From: CAZLBC01 sp964557575
GTDB lineage: Bacteria; Planctomycetota; Phycisphaerae; SM23-33
DNA length: 18,749 nucleotides
Assembly: GCA_964557575.1 (NCBI GenBank)
Contig: CAZLBC010000090.1
Span: forward strand, 1 to 18,749
Reading direction: 5' to 3'
Shown: positions 7,694 through 16,245 of the stretch, in pieces
How positions within the stretch are numbered: the stretch's first letter is position 1
How the letters are laid out: every line of letters begins with the position of its first letter
The notes under the pieces: model-generated
The model's input: only the letters and a program-made list of their open reading frames with translations
Told to the model about the DNA's origin: nothing
Databases searched by the model: none
Translations under genes and position numbers: made by a program

Positions 7694-10012
7694 ATGTTTT
7701 GCAACAGAGGAACCATCCGAACGAGCAGGTTGCTGCCTGCGGCGATCATCTTCTTGTTATTCCTCTTCTCCGCACACCTCCTGCCGGCCGCGAGCGGTGT
7801 GGGGACGGCCGAACCGCCGGAAGCGGCGGCGGCTGAGGACACGAAGGGCGGGGTCAATGATATCAAGCTTGCGCTGCCGCCGGAGATGCCGGTCAAGATG
7901 CTGATCGAGTTCGTCAGCAAGCAACTGAAGATCAACATCCACTACGATCCGAAGATCGGCAGCAAGCAGGTGACGATCCTGACCCAGAAGGCCATCCCCG
8001 CCGATTCACTGCTGGGGCTCCTGGAGAGCGTCCTGAAGACCGCCGGGCTGGGGCTGGTGGACGCCGAGCAGCCCGGCTGGAAGAAGGTGGTGCAGTTGAC
8101 GGATTTCAAGGCCGTCTCCGGGCGTATCGAGACCGATCCCGCCGCGGCCGCGAAACTGCCGGCCGTCAGGATCGTCAGCCAGGTCTTCCCGCTGGCGCAC
8201 GCGGACACGGCCACGGCCGAGAAGGCGATCAAGCCGTACCTCTCGGAGGCGGGGGGCAACATCTTCACGGTCCCCAACCGCGCTATGCTGATCGTCACCG
8301 ACTACGCCGGCAACATCCGCAAGATTGCCGACCTGGTGAAGATCATCGACGTCCCCGAGAAGGAATCGGAGATACGGATGATCCCCGTCGAGCACAAGGA
8401 CGCCCGCGACCTGGCCGCCAGCCTCACTGAGATCCTCCGCAGTTACGAGACGATCGAGGGCTCGAAGCCCGGGGCCGGCAAGCGGTACGTGATCACCGCC
8501 GACCAGGCCAGCAACCAGCTGGTGGTGATCAGCAAGGGCCCGGTCTCGCCCCGGATCCTGTCGCTGGTCGAGAAGCTGGACGTTCCGGCAAAGACGCTGA
8601 CCCGGAAGTATTTCCTCCGGCACGTCTCTCCCCGGCGGGTGGAGCGGCTGCTGCTGGGAATGGGAGTCGCCGAACGCGGCGACAAAGAGTACCAGTCGGC
8701 GATCGACGAGCAGTCCGGGTTGTGGATTGTCACCGCCCCCCCGCGTATCCACGAGCAGATCGCCGCGCTGGTCGACCAGCTCGACCGGAAGGATACCGCC
8801 GAGATGACCGGCAACATGCGGTTCTACAAGCTGCGGAACACGACCGCCGCGGAGGTCCTGGCGACCATCCAGGCCCTCGACAGCGAGGGCGAGATTTTCC
8901 AGATGATCGGGCAGGAGGAAAAGGACGATATCAGCGGCCTCTCGGGCAAGAAGGGCATCGCGCGGGTTTCCGCGGACGGCGATAAGAGCATCAAAAAGGC
9001 CGAGCCGTCTACCGGGAACGGTGCCCCGGCCGAAGCCGGCGGTAAGGATGCGTCTGACCGGAAGCTGGTGGCGCTGACCCGGGACGCGGTGGTGACTGCC
9101 GATCCGAACACCAACACGATTATCGTCGTCGCCCCGCCGGCCGCGCAGGCGGTCTACAAGAAGCTGGTCGACATCCTCGACAAGCGGCGGCCGCAGGTGA
9201 TGATCGAGGTGAAGCTGGTGACGATCGACACCTCCGACGGCTTTTCGCTGGGCGTGCAACTGGCCGACAAGGAGAACATCAACAAGGGCACGGAGATCTT
9301 GAATTTCAGTTCCTTCGGCCTCAGCGAGTCGATCGACCAGGACACCGGGGTCTTCACGCTGCAGCCCGGTGTGGGCTTCAACGGGATCGTGCTGAGCCCC
9401 ACGAATTTCAGCGCGGTCATCAAGGCCCTGGCCACCTCCAGCCGGGTCGAGGTCCTCTCGACGCCCAAGACCCTCGTCAACGACAACGCCACGGCCAACC
9501 TGACCAGCGTCTCGGAGGCCCCGTTCACGAGCATCAACCAGGGGGAGACGACTTCGACCACGAGTTTCGGGGGGTACGCCTCGGCGGGGACCACGGTGAC
9601 CGTCTCGCCCCACATCAGCGAGGGCGACTACATCCAGCTGACCTACTCGATCTCGCTGAGCAGTTTCAGCGGGGAGCAGGTGGGCAACAACCCGCCGCCC
9701 CGGCAGACCAACGAGCTGGACAGCGAGATCACGATCCCCAACGGCCACACGGTGATCGTCGGCGGCCTGACCCGCGAGGACATCAGCGACACCGATTCGC
9801 GGCTGCCCCTCCTGGGCGACCTGCCGCTGATCGAACACCTCTTCAAGCTCCAGTCCGACGACAAGAAAAAGAGCACCCTGTTCGTGTTCATCCGGCCGAT
9901 CATCCTGCGGGACAGCGATTTCGAGGATCTGAAGTACCTCTCCGAGCAGGACCGCCGCGCCGCCCGGATACCCGACGGGTTTCCGCGGGCCGAGCCGATG
10001 TACGTCGAGTAG
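7694..10012 (+). CDS. gspD: Type II secretion system secretin GspD
   Basis: A 772-residue secretin that forms the outer-membrane exit channel of the T2SS. It has a signal peptide at residues 1-35 (LLPAAIIFLLFLFSAHLL), then an N0 domain at about 53-140. Four secretin_N-like repeats follow at about 155-222, 225-298, 302-370 and 373-500, each ending in a KL/IVDxLD-type helix. The last carries a polar insert of about 60 residues (400-465). The secretin pore domain spans about 505-745, with VEVLSTPKTLVNDN near 585 and the family signature LPLLGDLPLIEHLF at about 704-717. A charged tail of about 40 residues ends the protein. The ATG at 7694 was preferred to 7616 because it yields a standard signal peptide; its Shine-Dalgarno is weak (GGGA), so the start is less sure than the identity. 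It is the first gene of the operon. Confidence 0.96.
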   Translation: MFCNRGTIRTSRLLPAAIIFLLFLFSAHLLPAASGVGTAEPPEAAAAEDTKGGVNDIKLALPPEMPVKMLIEFVSKQLKINIHYDPKIGSKQVTILTQKAIPADSLLGLLESVLKTAGLGLVDAEQPGWKKVVQLTDFKAVSGRIETDPAAAAKLPAVRIVSQVFPLAHADTATAEKAIKPYLSEAGGNIFTVPNRAMLIVTDYAGNIRKIADLVKIIDVPEKESEIRMIPVEHKDARDLAASLTEILRSYETIEGSKPGAGKRYVITADQASNQLVVISKGPVSPRILSLVEKLDVPAKTLTRKYFLRHVSPRRVERLLLGMGVAERGDKEYQSAIDEQSGLWIVTAPPRIHEQIAALVDQLDRKDTAEMTGNMRFYKLRNTTAAEVLATIQALDSEGEIFQMIGQEEKDDISGLSGKKGIARVSADGDKSIKKAEPSTGNGAPAEAGGKDASDRKLVALTRDAVVTADPNTNTIIVVAPPAAQAVYKKLVDILDKRRPQVMIEVKLVTIDTSDGFSLGVQLADKENINKGTEILNFSSFGLSESIDQDTGVFTLQPGVGFNGIVLSPTNFSAVIKALATSSRVEVLSTPKTLVNDNATANLTSVSEAPFTSINQGETTSTTSFGGYASAGTTVTVSPHISEGDYIQLTYSISLSSFSGEQVGNNPPPRQTNELDSEITIPNGHTVIVGGLTREDISDTDSRLPLLGDLPLIEHLFKLQSDDKKKSTLFVFIRPIILRDSDFEDLKYLSEQDRRAARIPDGFPRAEPMYVE

Positions 10013-10047
10013 CCCCGCCGAAGCGTTCCCGTGAAAGGTGTTGTGCA

Positions 10048-11736
10048 GTGACCGACGTCGCAGCGAGATTTACCGGCATGCTCCGGGAGCTGCTCGGCGA
10101 CCGCGCCGATGACATGCTGCCGGATGCGGGGCCGTGCACGCCCCTGCTCGCGCGGCAGGCGGCGGTGCCCGAGGAGATCGTCGCGCGGGCCACCGCCGAG
10201 ACCCTGGGCATCGAGTTCCGGGACGACCTTGCGGACATCCCGGTCAGCCACGAGTTCATGCGGCAGGTCCCCATCGCCTTCGCCCGGCGCCGGTGCCTGG
10301 TGGGCCTGGAGGCCGGCAACGGGGAGATGACCGTGGCGGCGGCAGACCCGGGACAGTGGCAGCGGCTGGATAATATCTCCCGCATTCTCGGCCGGCGTAT
10401 CACCCCGGTCCTCGCCCCCCGCGAGGAGATCCTGGCGGCGATCAACGCCGCCTACCAGCAGCAGAGCGGGCAGGCCCAGAAGGTCATCGACCAACTCGAC
10501 CGCGACGAGGTCCTCCGCGAGGTCCGGCAGGCGGCGGGAAGTACCGAGGACCTGCTGGACGTCTCGAGCCGCGCCCCGGTGATCAAGTTCGTGAATCTCG
10601 CCCTCTTCGAGGCGGTCAAGCGGCGGGCCTCGGACCTGCACGTCCATCCCTACGAGGACAAGCTGGTGATCCGTATGCGGATCGACGGGGTCCTCCACGA
10701 TATCTACCGCCCCCCGCCGGCGCTGCACGCGGAGATCATCAGCCGCATCAAGGTCATGGGGGGGATGGATATCGCCGAGCGGCGGCTGCCCCAGGACGGC
10801 CGGACCAGCGTCGAGGTCGGCGACCGGCGGGTGGATCTGCGGATCTCCACGCTGCCGACCGCGTTCGGGGAACGGGCGGTGATCCGGCTGCTCGACAAGA
10901 GCGCACGGCTCTACCGCCTGGGAGACCTGGGGATGGACCCGGCGGTCATGGCCGCGTTCGGGCGCCTGATCCACTTCGATCACGGGATCATCCTGGTCAC
11001 CGGCCCGACCGGCAGCGGCAAGTCCACCACCCTCTACTCGGCGCTCCAGGAGATCAACTCAACGTCCCTGAATATCCTGACTCTCGAGGACCCCATCGAG
11101 TACCGGCTGGAGGGTATCAGCCAAACGCAGGTCAGCGAGAAGAAGGGCATGACGTTCGCCGGGGGCCTGCGGACGGTCCTCCGGCAGGACCCGGACATCA
11201 TCATGGTCGGCGAGATCCGCGACACCGACACCGCGCGGATGGCGATCCAGTCGGCCCTCACCGGCCACCTGGTCTTCAGCACGCTGCACACCAACGACGC
11301 GGCGGGGGCGGTCGCCCGGCTGCTGGACCTGGGCGTCGAGCCCTACCTGCTGGCCAGCAGCCTGCTGGGGGTCCTGGCCCAGCGGCTGTTGCGGCGGATC
11401 TGCCCGGACTGCGCACAGTGGCACGAGCCGGGTCCCGAGGAGCGGGACCGCCTCGCGGATACCCCCGGCGGCCTGCCTGAGAAGATCTGCCGGGGTGCCG
11501 GCTGCGACGGGTGCCTGGATACCGGGTACCGGGAGCGTATCGGCATATTCGAGTTCCTGACGGTGGCCGAGGATATTCGCGAGGACATCCTCCGCAAGGC
11601 CAAGGCCTCCACGATAAAGCAGCACGCGGTCGCCGGGGGGATGCGGACCCTCCGCGCCGACGGGCTGGCCAAGGCCGCGGCGGGCATGAGCACGATCGAA
11701 GAGGTCATGCGGGTCACCGGCCGCGACGAGTTTTAG
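10048..11736 (+). CDS. gspE: Type II secretion ATPase GspE
   Basis: A 562-residue cytoplasmic ATPase that powers pseudopilus assembly. An N-terminal MshEN/T2SSE_N-like domain covers about residues 1-150, followed by the catalytic domain. The Walker A motif GPTGSGKST is at 319-327, the Asp box at LEDPIEYRLEGISQTQV, and the Walker B region at DPDIIMVGEIRDTDTARMA, then a His box, TGHLVFSTLHTNDA. A zinc-binding tetracysteine motif is present: CPDC at 452-455 and CDGC at 486-489, as in GspE and PilB. All expected catalytic motifs are intact. The start is GTG, supported by AAAGGTG 7 nt upstream. It follows gspD by 35 bp. The neighbouring gspG and gspL genes favour the T2SS over a type IV pilus. Confidence 0.97.
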   Translation: MTDVAARFTGMLRELLGDRADDMLPDAGPCTPLLARQAAVPEEIVARATAETLGIEFRDDLADIPVSHEFMRQVPIAFARRRCLVGLEAGNGEMTVAAADPGQWQRLDNISRILGRRITPVLAPREEILAAINAAYQQQSGQAQKVIDQLDRDEVLREVRQAAGSTEDLLDVSSRAPVIKFVNLALFEAVKRRASDLHVHPYEDKLVIRMRIDGVLHDIYRPPPALHAEIISRIKVMGGMDIAERRLPQDGRTSVEVGDRRVDLRISTLPTAFGERAVIRLLDKSARLYRLGDLGMDPAVMAAFGRLIHFDHGIILVTGPTGSGKSTTLYSALQEINSTSLNILTLEDPIEYRLEGISQTQVSEKKGMTFAGGLRTVLRQDPDIIMVGEIRDTDTARMAIQSALTGHLVFSTLHTNDAAGAVARLLDLGVEPYLLASSLLGVLAQRLLRRICPDCAQWHEPGPEERDRLADTPGGLPEKICRGAGCDGCLDTGYRERIGIFEFLTVAEDIREDILRKAKASTIKQHAVAGGMRTLRADGLAKAAAGMSTIEEVMRVTGRDEF

Positions 11737-11789
11737 CATGGCGGTAAGATACCGGATATAACGATGGAGAACGCATAGCGTAAGGATCG

Positions 11790-12995
11790 ATGCCCGTGTA
11801 CCGCTACAACGCGATCGACGGCGACAGCCGGGCGCAGAACGGCACGCTGGTGGCCGATACGCCCCGCGGCGCACGCGATCTCCTGCGCGACCGCGGCCTG
11901 GAGATCACCGACCTCGCCCCGGTCATCGACGAGCAGGCGAAACCATCCCGGCGGCGCTTCGGGCGGCTGCGGGGCCGGGCGGCGGTGGCCGATTTCATAC
12001 GGGAACTGGCGACCCTCCTGGGCGCGGGGATCCCCCTCAGCGAGGCACTCAAGACCCTCTCGCGCCAGCACGGAGGGCGGCTGGGGATGGTGATCGACGA
12101 TATCCGCGAGCGGGTGACCGCCGGGGAGTCGCTGGCGGCGGCCCTGCGGCGTCACGGGGACTGGTTCGACGAACTGTCGGTGAGTATCGTCAACGTCGGT
12201 GAAAACACCGGGTCCCTCGACGAGGCGCTTCAGCGGCTGGCGGCGTTCAAGGAAAAGGCCATGAACCTGCGGAATCGCGTGGTCACGGCCCTGATGTATC
12301 CGATGGTCATCCTGGCGGTGGGCCTGGCGGTGACGCTGTTTCTGATGACCTACGTGGTGCCGAACCTCATCGACGCGGTCCGCGAGCTGGGCAGGGACCT
12401 GCCGTGGGTCACGGCGGTCGTCAAGTCCGTCAGCGATTTCCTGGTCGACTGGTGGTGGGCGCTGGCGGGGGGCATCGTGGCCGCCGCCGGCATCCTGGCC
12501 GCGGGTCTCCGGAGCGACCGGGGGCGGCTGGTGTTTGACGCGGCGGTCCTGCGGATACCGCTGATCGGCGACCTGGTCAGGAAGGAGAACACCTCGCGGA
12601 TCGCCGTGGTGCTCGCCTCGCTTTTAAGCAGCGGCCTGCGGTTCGTGGAGGCGGTGCGGATCACCCGGGGCATCGTCAAGAACGCGGTCTTCACACGAGC
12701 CCTTGAGGACTATGAGAAGGCCGTGGCCTCGGGGCGGGACATCTCCGGGGCCCTGGAAGGGTCGCGGTGTTTTTCGCCCATGGTCGTGCAGATGCTGGCG
12801 GTCGGCCAGCAGACCGGCGAGATCGAGCGGATGCTCCTGCAGCTCTCCCGCTCATACGACCGCCAGGTGGAGACGGCCACGCGGCGGCTGACGGCGGTCC
12901 TGGAGCCGCTGCTGATCGTGATCCTGGCGGTCCTGATCGGTTTCGTGGCGTTCGCGACCATACTGCCGATCCTGGAGGCGGGCAATGTCATGTAA
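11790..12995 (+). CDS. gspF: Type II secretion inner-membrane platform protein GspF
   Basis: A 401-residue polytopic inner-membrane protein at the base of the pseudopilus, where it contacts GspE and GspL. The N-terminus is typical of the family (MPVYRYNAIDGDSR). Two T2SSF domains are visible, the first beginning near FIRELATLLGAGIPLSEALK and the second near TSRIAVVLASLLSSGLRFVE, each containing the family's conserved G-x-P/L-x-x-E/A pattern. Membrane segments fall at about residues 168-190, 220-240 and 370-395. The length equals the usual family length of about 400. The ATG has AAGGA four bases upstream. A 53-bp gap separates it from gspE, the second widest in the operon. Confidence 0.96.
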   Translation: MPVYRYNAIDGDSRAQNGTLVADTPRGARDLLRDRGLEITDLAPVIDEQAKPSRRRFGRLRGRAAVADFIRELATLLGAGIPLSEALKTLSRQHGGRLGMVIDDIRERVTAGESLAAALRRHGDWFDELSVSIVNVGENTGSLDEALQRLAAFKEKAMNLRNRVVTALMYPMVILAVGLAVTLFLMTYVVPNLIDAVRELGRDLPWVTAVVKSVSDFLVDWWWALAGGIVAAAGILAAGLRSDRGRLVFDAAVLRIPLIGDLVRKENTSRIAVVLASLLSSGLRFVEAVRITRGIVKNAVFTRALEDYEKAVASGRDISGALEGSRCFSPMVVQMLAVGQQTGEIERMLLQLSRSYDRQVETATRRLTAVLEPLLIVILAVLIGFVAFATILPILEAGNVM

Positions 12996-13035
12996 GCGGC
13001 ATGAATACGAAAACGACAGGAAGGAGAACCCAGTC

Positions 13036-13449
13036 GTGCAGACGAATCGAAGACGCGGGGGCTTTTCACTGGTGGAGATCATGATCGCCCTGGTGATCGT
13101 GGGCCTGCTGGCGACGGTGGTCACAATAAACGTGCGGAGCTACCTGCTGAACGCCAAGCGCAAGAAGGCCACCCAGGACATCGCCGCCCTGCAGGGGGCG
13201 CTGGATACCTACTTCGCCGAGGTCGGCCGCTACCCGACGGCCCAGGAGGGCCTGAGGGTCCTGCGCGAACCGAGCGAAACATTCCCCGAGCCGCTGATAA
13301 AGAACCTCCCCGACGACCCCTGGGGTCATCCCTACCAGTACTACTCCTCGGGATCCCGTGACTGCGAGGTAGTGTGTTTCGGGGCGGACGGCCGCGAGGG
13401 CGGCAGCGGCGCCGACAAGGACATCAGCAGCCATGATCTCGAGCAGTAA
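13036..13449 (+). CDS. gspG: Major pseudopilin GspG
   Basis: A 137-residue major subunit of the T2SS pseudopilus. The prepilin leader is short and basic, with the peptidase site at RRGG/FSLVEIMIALVIVGLL and the conserved Glu at mature position 5. The C-terminal half keeps the GspG calcium-site region: YPTAQEGLRVL, DDPWGHPYQYYSSG and FGADGREGGSGADKDI. This pattern separates GspG from ordinary type IV pilins. The GTG at 13036 was chosen because AAGGAG lies 9 nt upstream and the leader then has normal length; an in-frame ATG at 12985 overlaps gspF and gives an over-long leader. Cleavage requires a prepilin peptidase (GspO), which is not in this window. Confidence 0.95.
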   Translation: MQTNRRRGGFSLVEIMIALVIVGLLATVVTINVRSYLLNAKRKKATQDIAALQGALDTYFAEVGRYPTAQEGLRVLREPSETFPEPLIKNLPDDPWGHPYQYYSSGSRDCEVVCFGADGREGGSGADKDISSHDLEQ

Positions 13450-13966
13450 TCGCCGGCGGACGGGCTTTACCCTGGTGGAGATCACGGCCGTGATACTCAT
13501 CGCGGCCCTGATCGCCGGGGCGGTGACCCTCAACACGGTCGGCCCGCGCCGGATCGCGGAGATGCGGGACGTGGTCGACCGGGTGCGGCAATTCGACGCC
13601 CTGAGCCGGGCCTACGCCGCGAACACCGGCACGGATATCCGGATCGTCGTCGACACCGATCTCGACGAGATCAGCCGTGTGGGGGGCCGGGGAACCGAGA
13701 CCCGCGGCCGGCCGCTGAGGCTGCCGGGTGACTGGGGCGTGGCGTCGGTGAGGGTATTCGGCCGCGAGCCGGTTCGCGGCCGGACGGTCATCCCGTGCAG
13801 CAGCGCGGGGCTGACCCCCAGCTACGGGCTCCTGATAGAAGGTCCGGGGGGCCGGTTGCGGTGGCTGCTGGTGGCGGGGCTGACCGGCGAGACGACGGAA
13901 TGCGAGGATGAAGACGAAATTCAGAACATATACCGCGCGGCGATCGAGCGGCGTTACGCTGATTGA
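13433..13966 (+). CDS. gspH: Minor pseudopilin GspH
   Basis: A 177-residue minor pseudopilin. The cleavage site is RRTG/FTLVEITAVILIAALI with Glu at mature position 5. The region after the helix, with RVRQFDALSRAYAANTGTDIRIVVD, fits the GspH/FimT pattern in which paired beta strands follow a helix rich in small residues. It overlaps the end of gspG by 17 nt, with AAGGA about 11 nt before the ATG, so the two are probably translationally coupled. The C-terminal tail is acidic and charged (TECEDEDEIQNIYRAAIERR). Assignment rests on the helix motif plus order in the operon; the globular part is weakly conserved. Confidence 0.8.
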   Translation: MISSSNRRRTGFTLVEITAVILIAALIAGAVTLNTVGPRRIAEMRDVVDRVRQFDALSRAYAANTGTDIRIVVDTDLDEISRVGGRGTETRGRPLRLPGDWGVASVRVFGREPVRGRTVIPCSSAGLTPSYGLLIEGPGGRLRWLLVAGLTGETTECEDEDEIQNIYRAAIERRYAD

Positions 13967-14312
13967 GGCCGTGGCGGGGATCGCGATACTGGGCACCCTC
14001 CTGGTCTCCGTCCTGATCGCCGACGCCCGGCTGCGAAGGCAGTCGCGGTCGTCCCGGCTCCGGGCCGAGGCCTGCGCGATAGCCGACGTCTTTCTGCGGG
14101 CCAACTGGGACCGCCGAGAGGAACTGCTTATCGAGGCTGAGGGCGGTATCCCGGGCAAGCGCGGCTGGCGATGGCGGGCGTCTCCGGCGGATATTCCCGG
14201 CGCAGAGGATGTACACGCCCGGGGATTCGGCCTGGAGATTATCCCCCCCGACCGGACCGACCCGGCGGTGCGGCTGGAACTGCTGGTCGGCCGGCAGGAG
14301 GAGCAGCGATGA
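13908..14312 (+). CDS. gspI: Minor pseudopilin GspI
   Basis: A 134-residue minor pseudopilin with cleavage site SSG/VTLIEAVAGIAILGTLLVSV and Glu at position 5. GspI proteins are short and this one fits. It overlaps gspH by 59 nt in a different frame, which is long for this operon. The start was chosen because the leader (MKTKFRTYTARRSSG) is of normal prepilin length and no later Met precedes the cleavage site. GspI normally forms the pseudopilus tip with J and K. Assignment depends partly on order between gspH and gspJ. Confidence 0.8.
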   Translation: MKTKFRTYTARRSSGVTLIEAVAGIAILGTLLVSVLIADARLRRQSRSSRLRAEACAIADVFLRANWDRREELLIEAEGGIPGKRGWRWRASPADIPGAEDVHARGFGLEIIPPDRTDPAVRLELLVGRQEEQR

Positions 14313-14848
14313 GATCCCGGGGTTTGACACTGGTCGAGATGATCGCTACGCTCGCGATCGTCGGGATGGTCACGGCCGCGTCGCTTGCGCTGACGGCGAA
14401 CCTGCTGGGCCGGCAGAAGGCCGCGGGCGGGATTGCGGCGGCGGACGCGACCGTTGAGAAGATTCGGCACGTGTTGTCGCTGGACATGGCCCACGCCACC
14501 CGCTGCCGGGTGGTGGAGGGGGGGCTGAAGCTGCGGACCCGGACGGCCGTCCGCCCCGGGACGATGGAGATCGCCCACCTGCCGGTGGAGGTGCTGTACG
14601 AGATCGGCGCAGCCGGCAACGAGAGCTGGCTGGTCCGCAGCCAGTGTGCAGCGGGCGACGAGGTATTTCGGGAGCTGGTATGCCGCGACGTGACGGACCT
14701 GTCGTTCGTCCGCGCGGGCGGCGGAGAAGGCGGGCGGCGGGCGGCGGACAACCTGAACCTGGCCCCCGGCGACGCGGTGAGCTTCGATCTGCGGTTCTAC
14801 CGCAACGGTACCGAGCGGACCGTGACGATCACCGCGGCGGTGCAGTAA
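14309..14848 (+). CDS. gspJ: Minor pseudopilin GspJ
   Basis: A 179-residue minor pseudopilin with a very short leader and the cleavage site RSRG/LTLVEMIATLAIVGMV, Glu at position 5. A beta-rich globular region with paired Cys (residues about 112 and 125) follows. The start codon overlaps the gspI stop (ATGA), and AGGAGG lies about 7 nt upstream, so translation is coupled and the start is well supported. The family is usually a little longer, near 200. Identity as GspJ rather than another prepilin-like protein rests on position between gspI and gspK. Confidence 0.78.
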   Translation: MRSRGLTLVEMIATLAIVGMVTAASLALTANLLGRQKAAGGIAAADATVEKIRHVLSLDMAHATRCRVVEGGLKLRTRTAVRPGTMEIAHLPVEVLYEIGAAGNESWLVRSQCAAGDEVFRELVCRDVTDLSFVRAGGGEGGRRAADNLNLAPGDAVSFDLRFYRNGTERTVTITAAVQ

Positions 14849-14861
14849 ACGAGGCGATATA

Positions 14862-14900
14862 CCTGTTGAACTGAACGGAACTGAAGTGAATTGACGTGAA
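14862..14900 (+). repeat. Degenerate TGAAC pentanucleotide repeat before gspK
   Basis: The 72-bp gap between gspJ and gspK, the widest in the operon, holds a run of about seven imperfect pentamers: TGAAC, TGAAC, GGAAC, TGAAG, TGAAT, TGACG, TGAA. It is not an open structure for a gene. It may be a decayed microsatellite, or a spacer that separates gspK translation from gspJ. A good ribosome binding site (GAAGGAAGC) follows just before the gspK ATG. Confidence 0.55.
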
Positions 14901-14920
14901 CCGCGGGCGAAGAAGGAAGC

Positions 14921-15760
14921 ATGAGACGAAAAAGACGCAACAACGACGGGTACGTCCTCCTGCTGGTCCTGCTGGTTTTGGCGGTGGCCGGGACGGTCAT
15001 GACCGCGGCCGTCCGGGACAACTGCCGGCGGGCGTCGACGGCACACCGGCGACTGGGCGAGTTGCGGCGCTACTGGGCGATCCGCTCGCTGCGAGAAGTC
15101 TGCCTGCCCGAGGCCGCCGAACACCTGGCGGGACCGGAGACCGAATACCGCTGCACCGTGACGCTCGACGGCACCGATTATCGCGTGGTCCTCTGCGACG
15201 AGCAGGTGAAGGCCAACGTCAACCGCCTCGCTACCCGCCGATCACGCGCGGACCTGCATATCCTCCTGGCCCGACTCCAGGAGCGGGTCCGCAGACCCCT
15301 CACGGTCGACCTGCAGCCCGGCAGGCGCTTCGGGACCTACTCGTCGTTCGACCAGGTATTCGCCGACGCCGACCCGGCGCGGCTGATCGACCCGGACAAC
15401 GCGGCGGACATGCCGACACGGCGGATTACGTTCTGGGGCGACGGGACGGTGAATTTTCGACGGGCCGGCGAACCGGTGCTCAGGGCGGTCCTGGACGGCC
15501 GGGTGGGTCTCGACGTGATCGCGAACATCACCTCGTTTACCGAGGATAACCCGACGGGGGGGCTCGATGAGCTGGTGGAAGATATCGAGCCGACCGACAC
15601 CGAGGAGCGGGTCCTGCGTGATGCCCTGACCGACCGGTCGCGGGCGTTCGCCCTGTGGATCATCGCCGCCGAAGAGGCCCGGGACCGTTACGCCCTGTTC
15701 CTGCGGCAGGCGGACGAAGACGGGCGGACGGTTCACCGGAGGGGGTATACCTGGCCGTGA
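14921..15760 (+). CDS. gspK: Minor pseudopilin GspK (tip protein)
   Basis: A 279-residue protein with the GspK leader: basic MRRKRRNNDG followed by YVLLLVLLVLAVAGTVMTAA. It lacks the Glu at mature position 5, as expected of GspK, which sits at the pseudopilus tip. The motif LCDEQVKANVNRLA matches the family's D-E-x-x-K-x-N-x-N signature. The C-terminal half (residues about 100-230) contains the expected charged helices, including DVIANITSFTEDN. At 279 residues it is shorter than typical GspK (about 310-330), probably because the first helical domain is reduced. The ATG has GAAGGAAG upstream. Its stop overlaps the start of the next gene (GTGA). Confidence 0.87.
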   Translation: MRRKRRNNDGYVLLLVLLVLAVAGTVMTAAVRDNCRRASTAHRRLGELRRYWAIRSLREVCLPEAAEHLAGPETEYRCTVTLDGTDYRVVLCDEQVKANVNRLATRRSRADLHILLARLQERVRRPLTVDLQPGRRFGTYSSFDQVFADADPARLIDPDNAADMPTRRITFWGDGTVNFRRAGEPVLRAVLDGRVGLDVIANITSFTEDNPTGGLDELVEDIEPTDTEERVLRDALTDRSRAFALWIIAAEEARDRYALFLRQADEDGRTVHRRGYTWP

Positions 15761-16245
15761 TCTCCCTGCGGAACAGAAAACGCCTCCTCTGGGCCGCGGA
15801 CGCGGTGCTCCTGGCCGCCCTCGGCATCTGTGGGTATTACGCGGCGGCCGTTCCCGTCGACATCGCGTCCCCCGATGATACGGCCGCGCGTGCCGAACAT
15901 GCGGACGGGGGCCCTGAACAATCAGCCGACGCGCCCGAAGAGAAGACGCTGGCGTACTACGCCGTGATCGGCGAGCGGAACCTCCGCCGGGAACTGTTTC
16001 CCAGGGAAAAGGCCGCCCCGGCGGCCAAGAAGAAGCCGCTGCCCTTTACGCTCACCGGCACCGCCGTCTCCGGTGACGGGGCCACCGCCTTCCTCCGCAC
16101 CCGGAACGGGGAAGTGAAGATGGCCGGCGCGGGCGAGACGGTCGAGGGCGCGAAAATCACGGCGATACACGACGACCGGATCGATGTGGAGTTCAACGGC
16201 GAGCAAAAGACCCTGACAATCGCCGGTGAGGGGGGGCGGCGCTGA
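15757..16245 (+). CDS. gspC: Short GspC-like protein (HR domain, no PDZ domain)
   Basis: A 162-residue bitopic inner-membrane protein. Residues about 9-29 form the membrane segment (LLWAADAVLLAALGICGYYA). A linker rich in Asp, Glu and Ala follows. Residues about 66-160 resemble the GspC homology region: YYAVIGERNLRRELF, then LPFTLTGTAVSGDGATAFLR and beta strands ending VEFNGEQKTLTIAG. In the known system this region binds the secretin N0 domain and so links the inner platform to GspD. No PDZ or coiled-coil domain is present, which is seen in some reduced GspC and PilP proteins. It starts at a GTG overlapping the gspK stop. Its place between gspK and gspL is unusual; proteobacterial operons normally begin with gspC. 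A PilP-like assignment is possible. Confidence 0.7.
   Translation: MISLRNRKRLLWAADAVLLAALGICGYYAAAVPVDIASPDDTAARAEHADGGPEQSADAPEEKTLAYYAVIGERNLRRELFPREKAAPAAKKKPLPFTLTGTAVSGDGATAFLRTRNGEVKMAGAGETVEGAKITAIHDDRIDVEFNGEQKTLTIAGEGGRR

Noticed and set aside
8006..9838. A 610-codon minus-strand open frame antisense to gspD
   Set aside because: The opposite strand encodes an unmistakable secretin. The antisense protein shows no recognisable domain and has the Arg/Gly/Val-rich make-up of a shadow frame.
13424..15124. A 566-codon minus-strand open frame antisense to gspH-K
   Set aside because: It overlaps four prepilin genes with clear cleavage sites. Composition is Arg/Pro-rich with no motifs.
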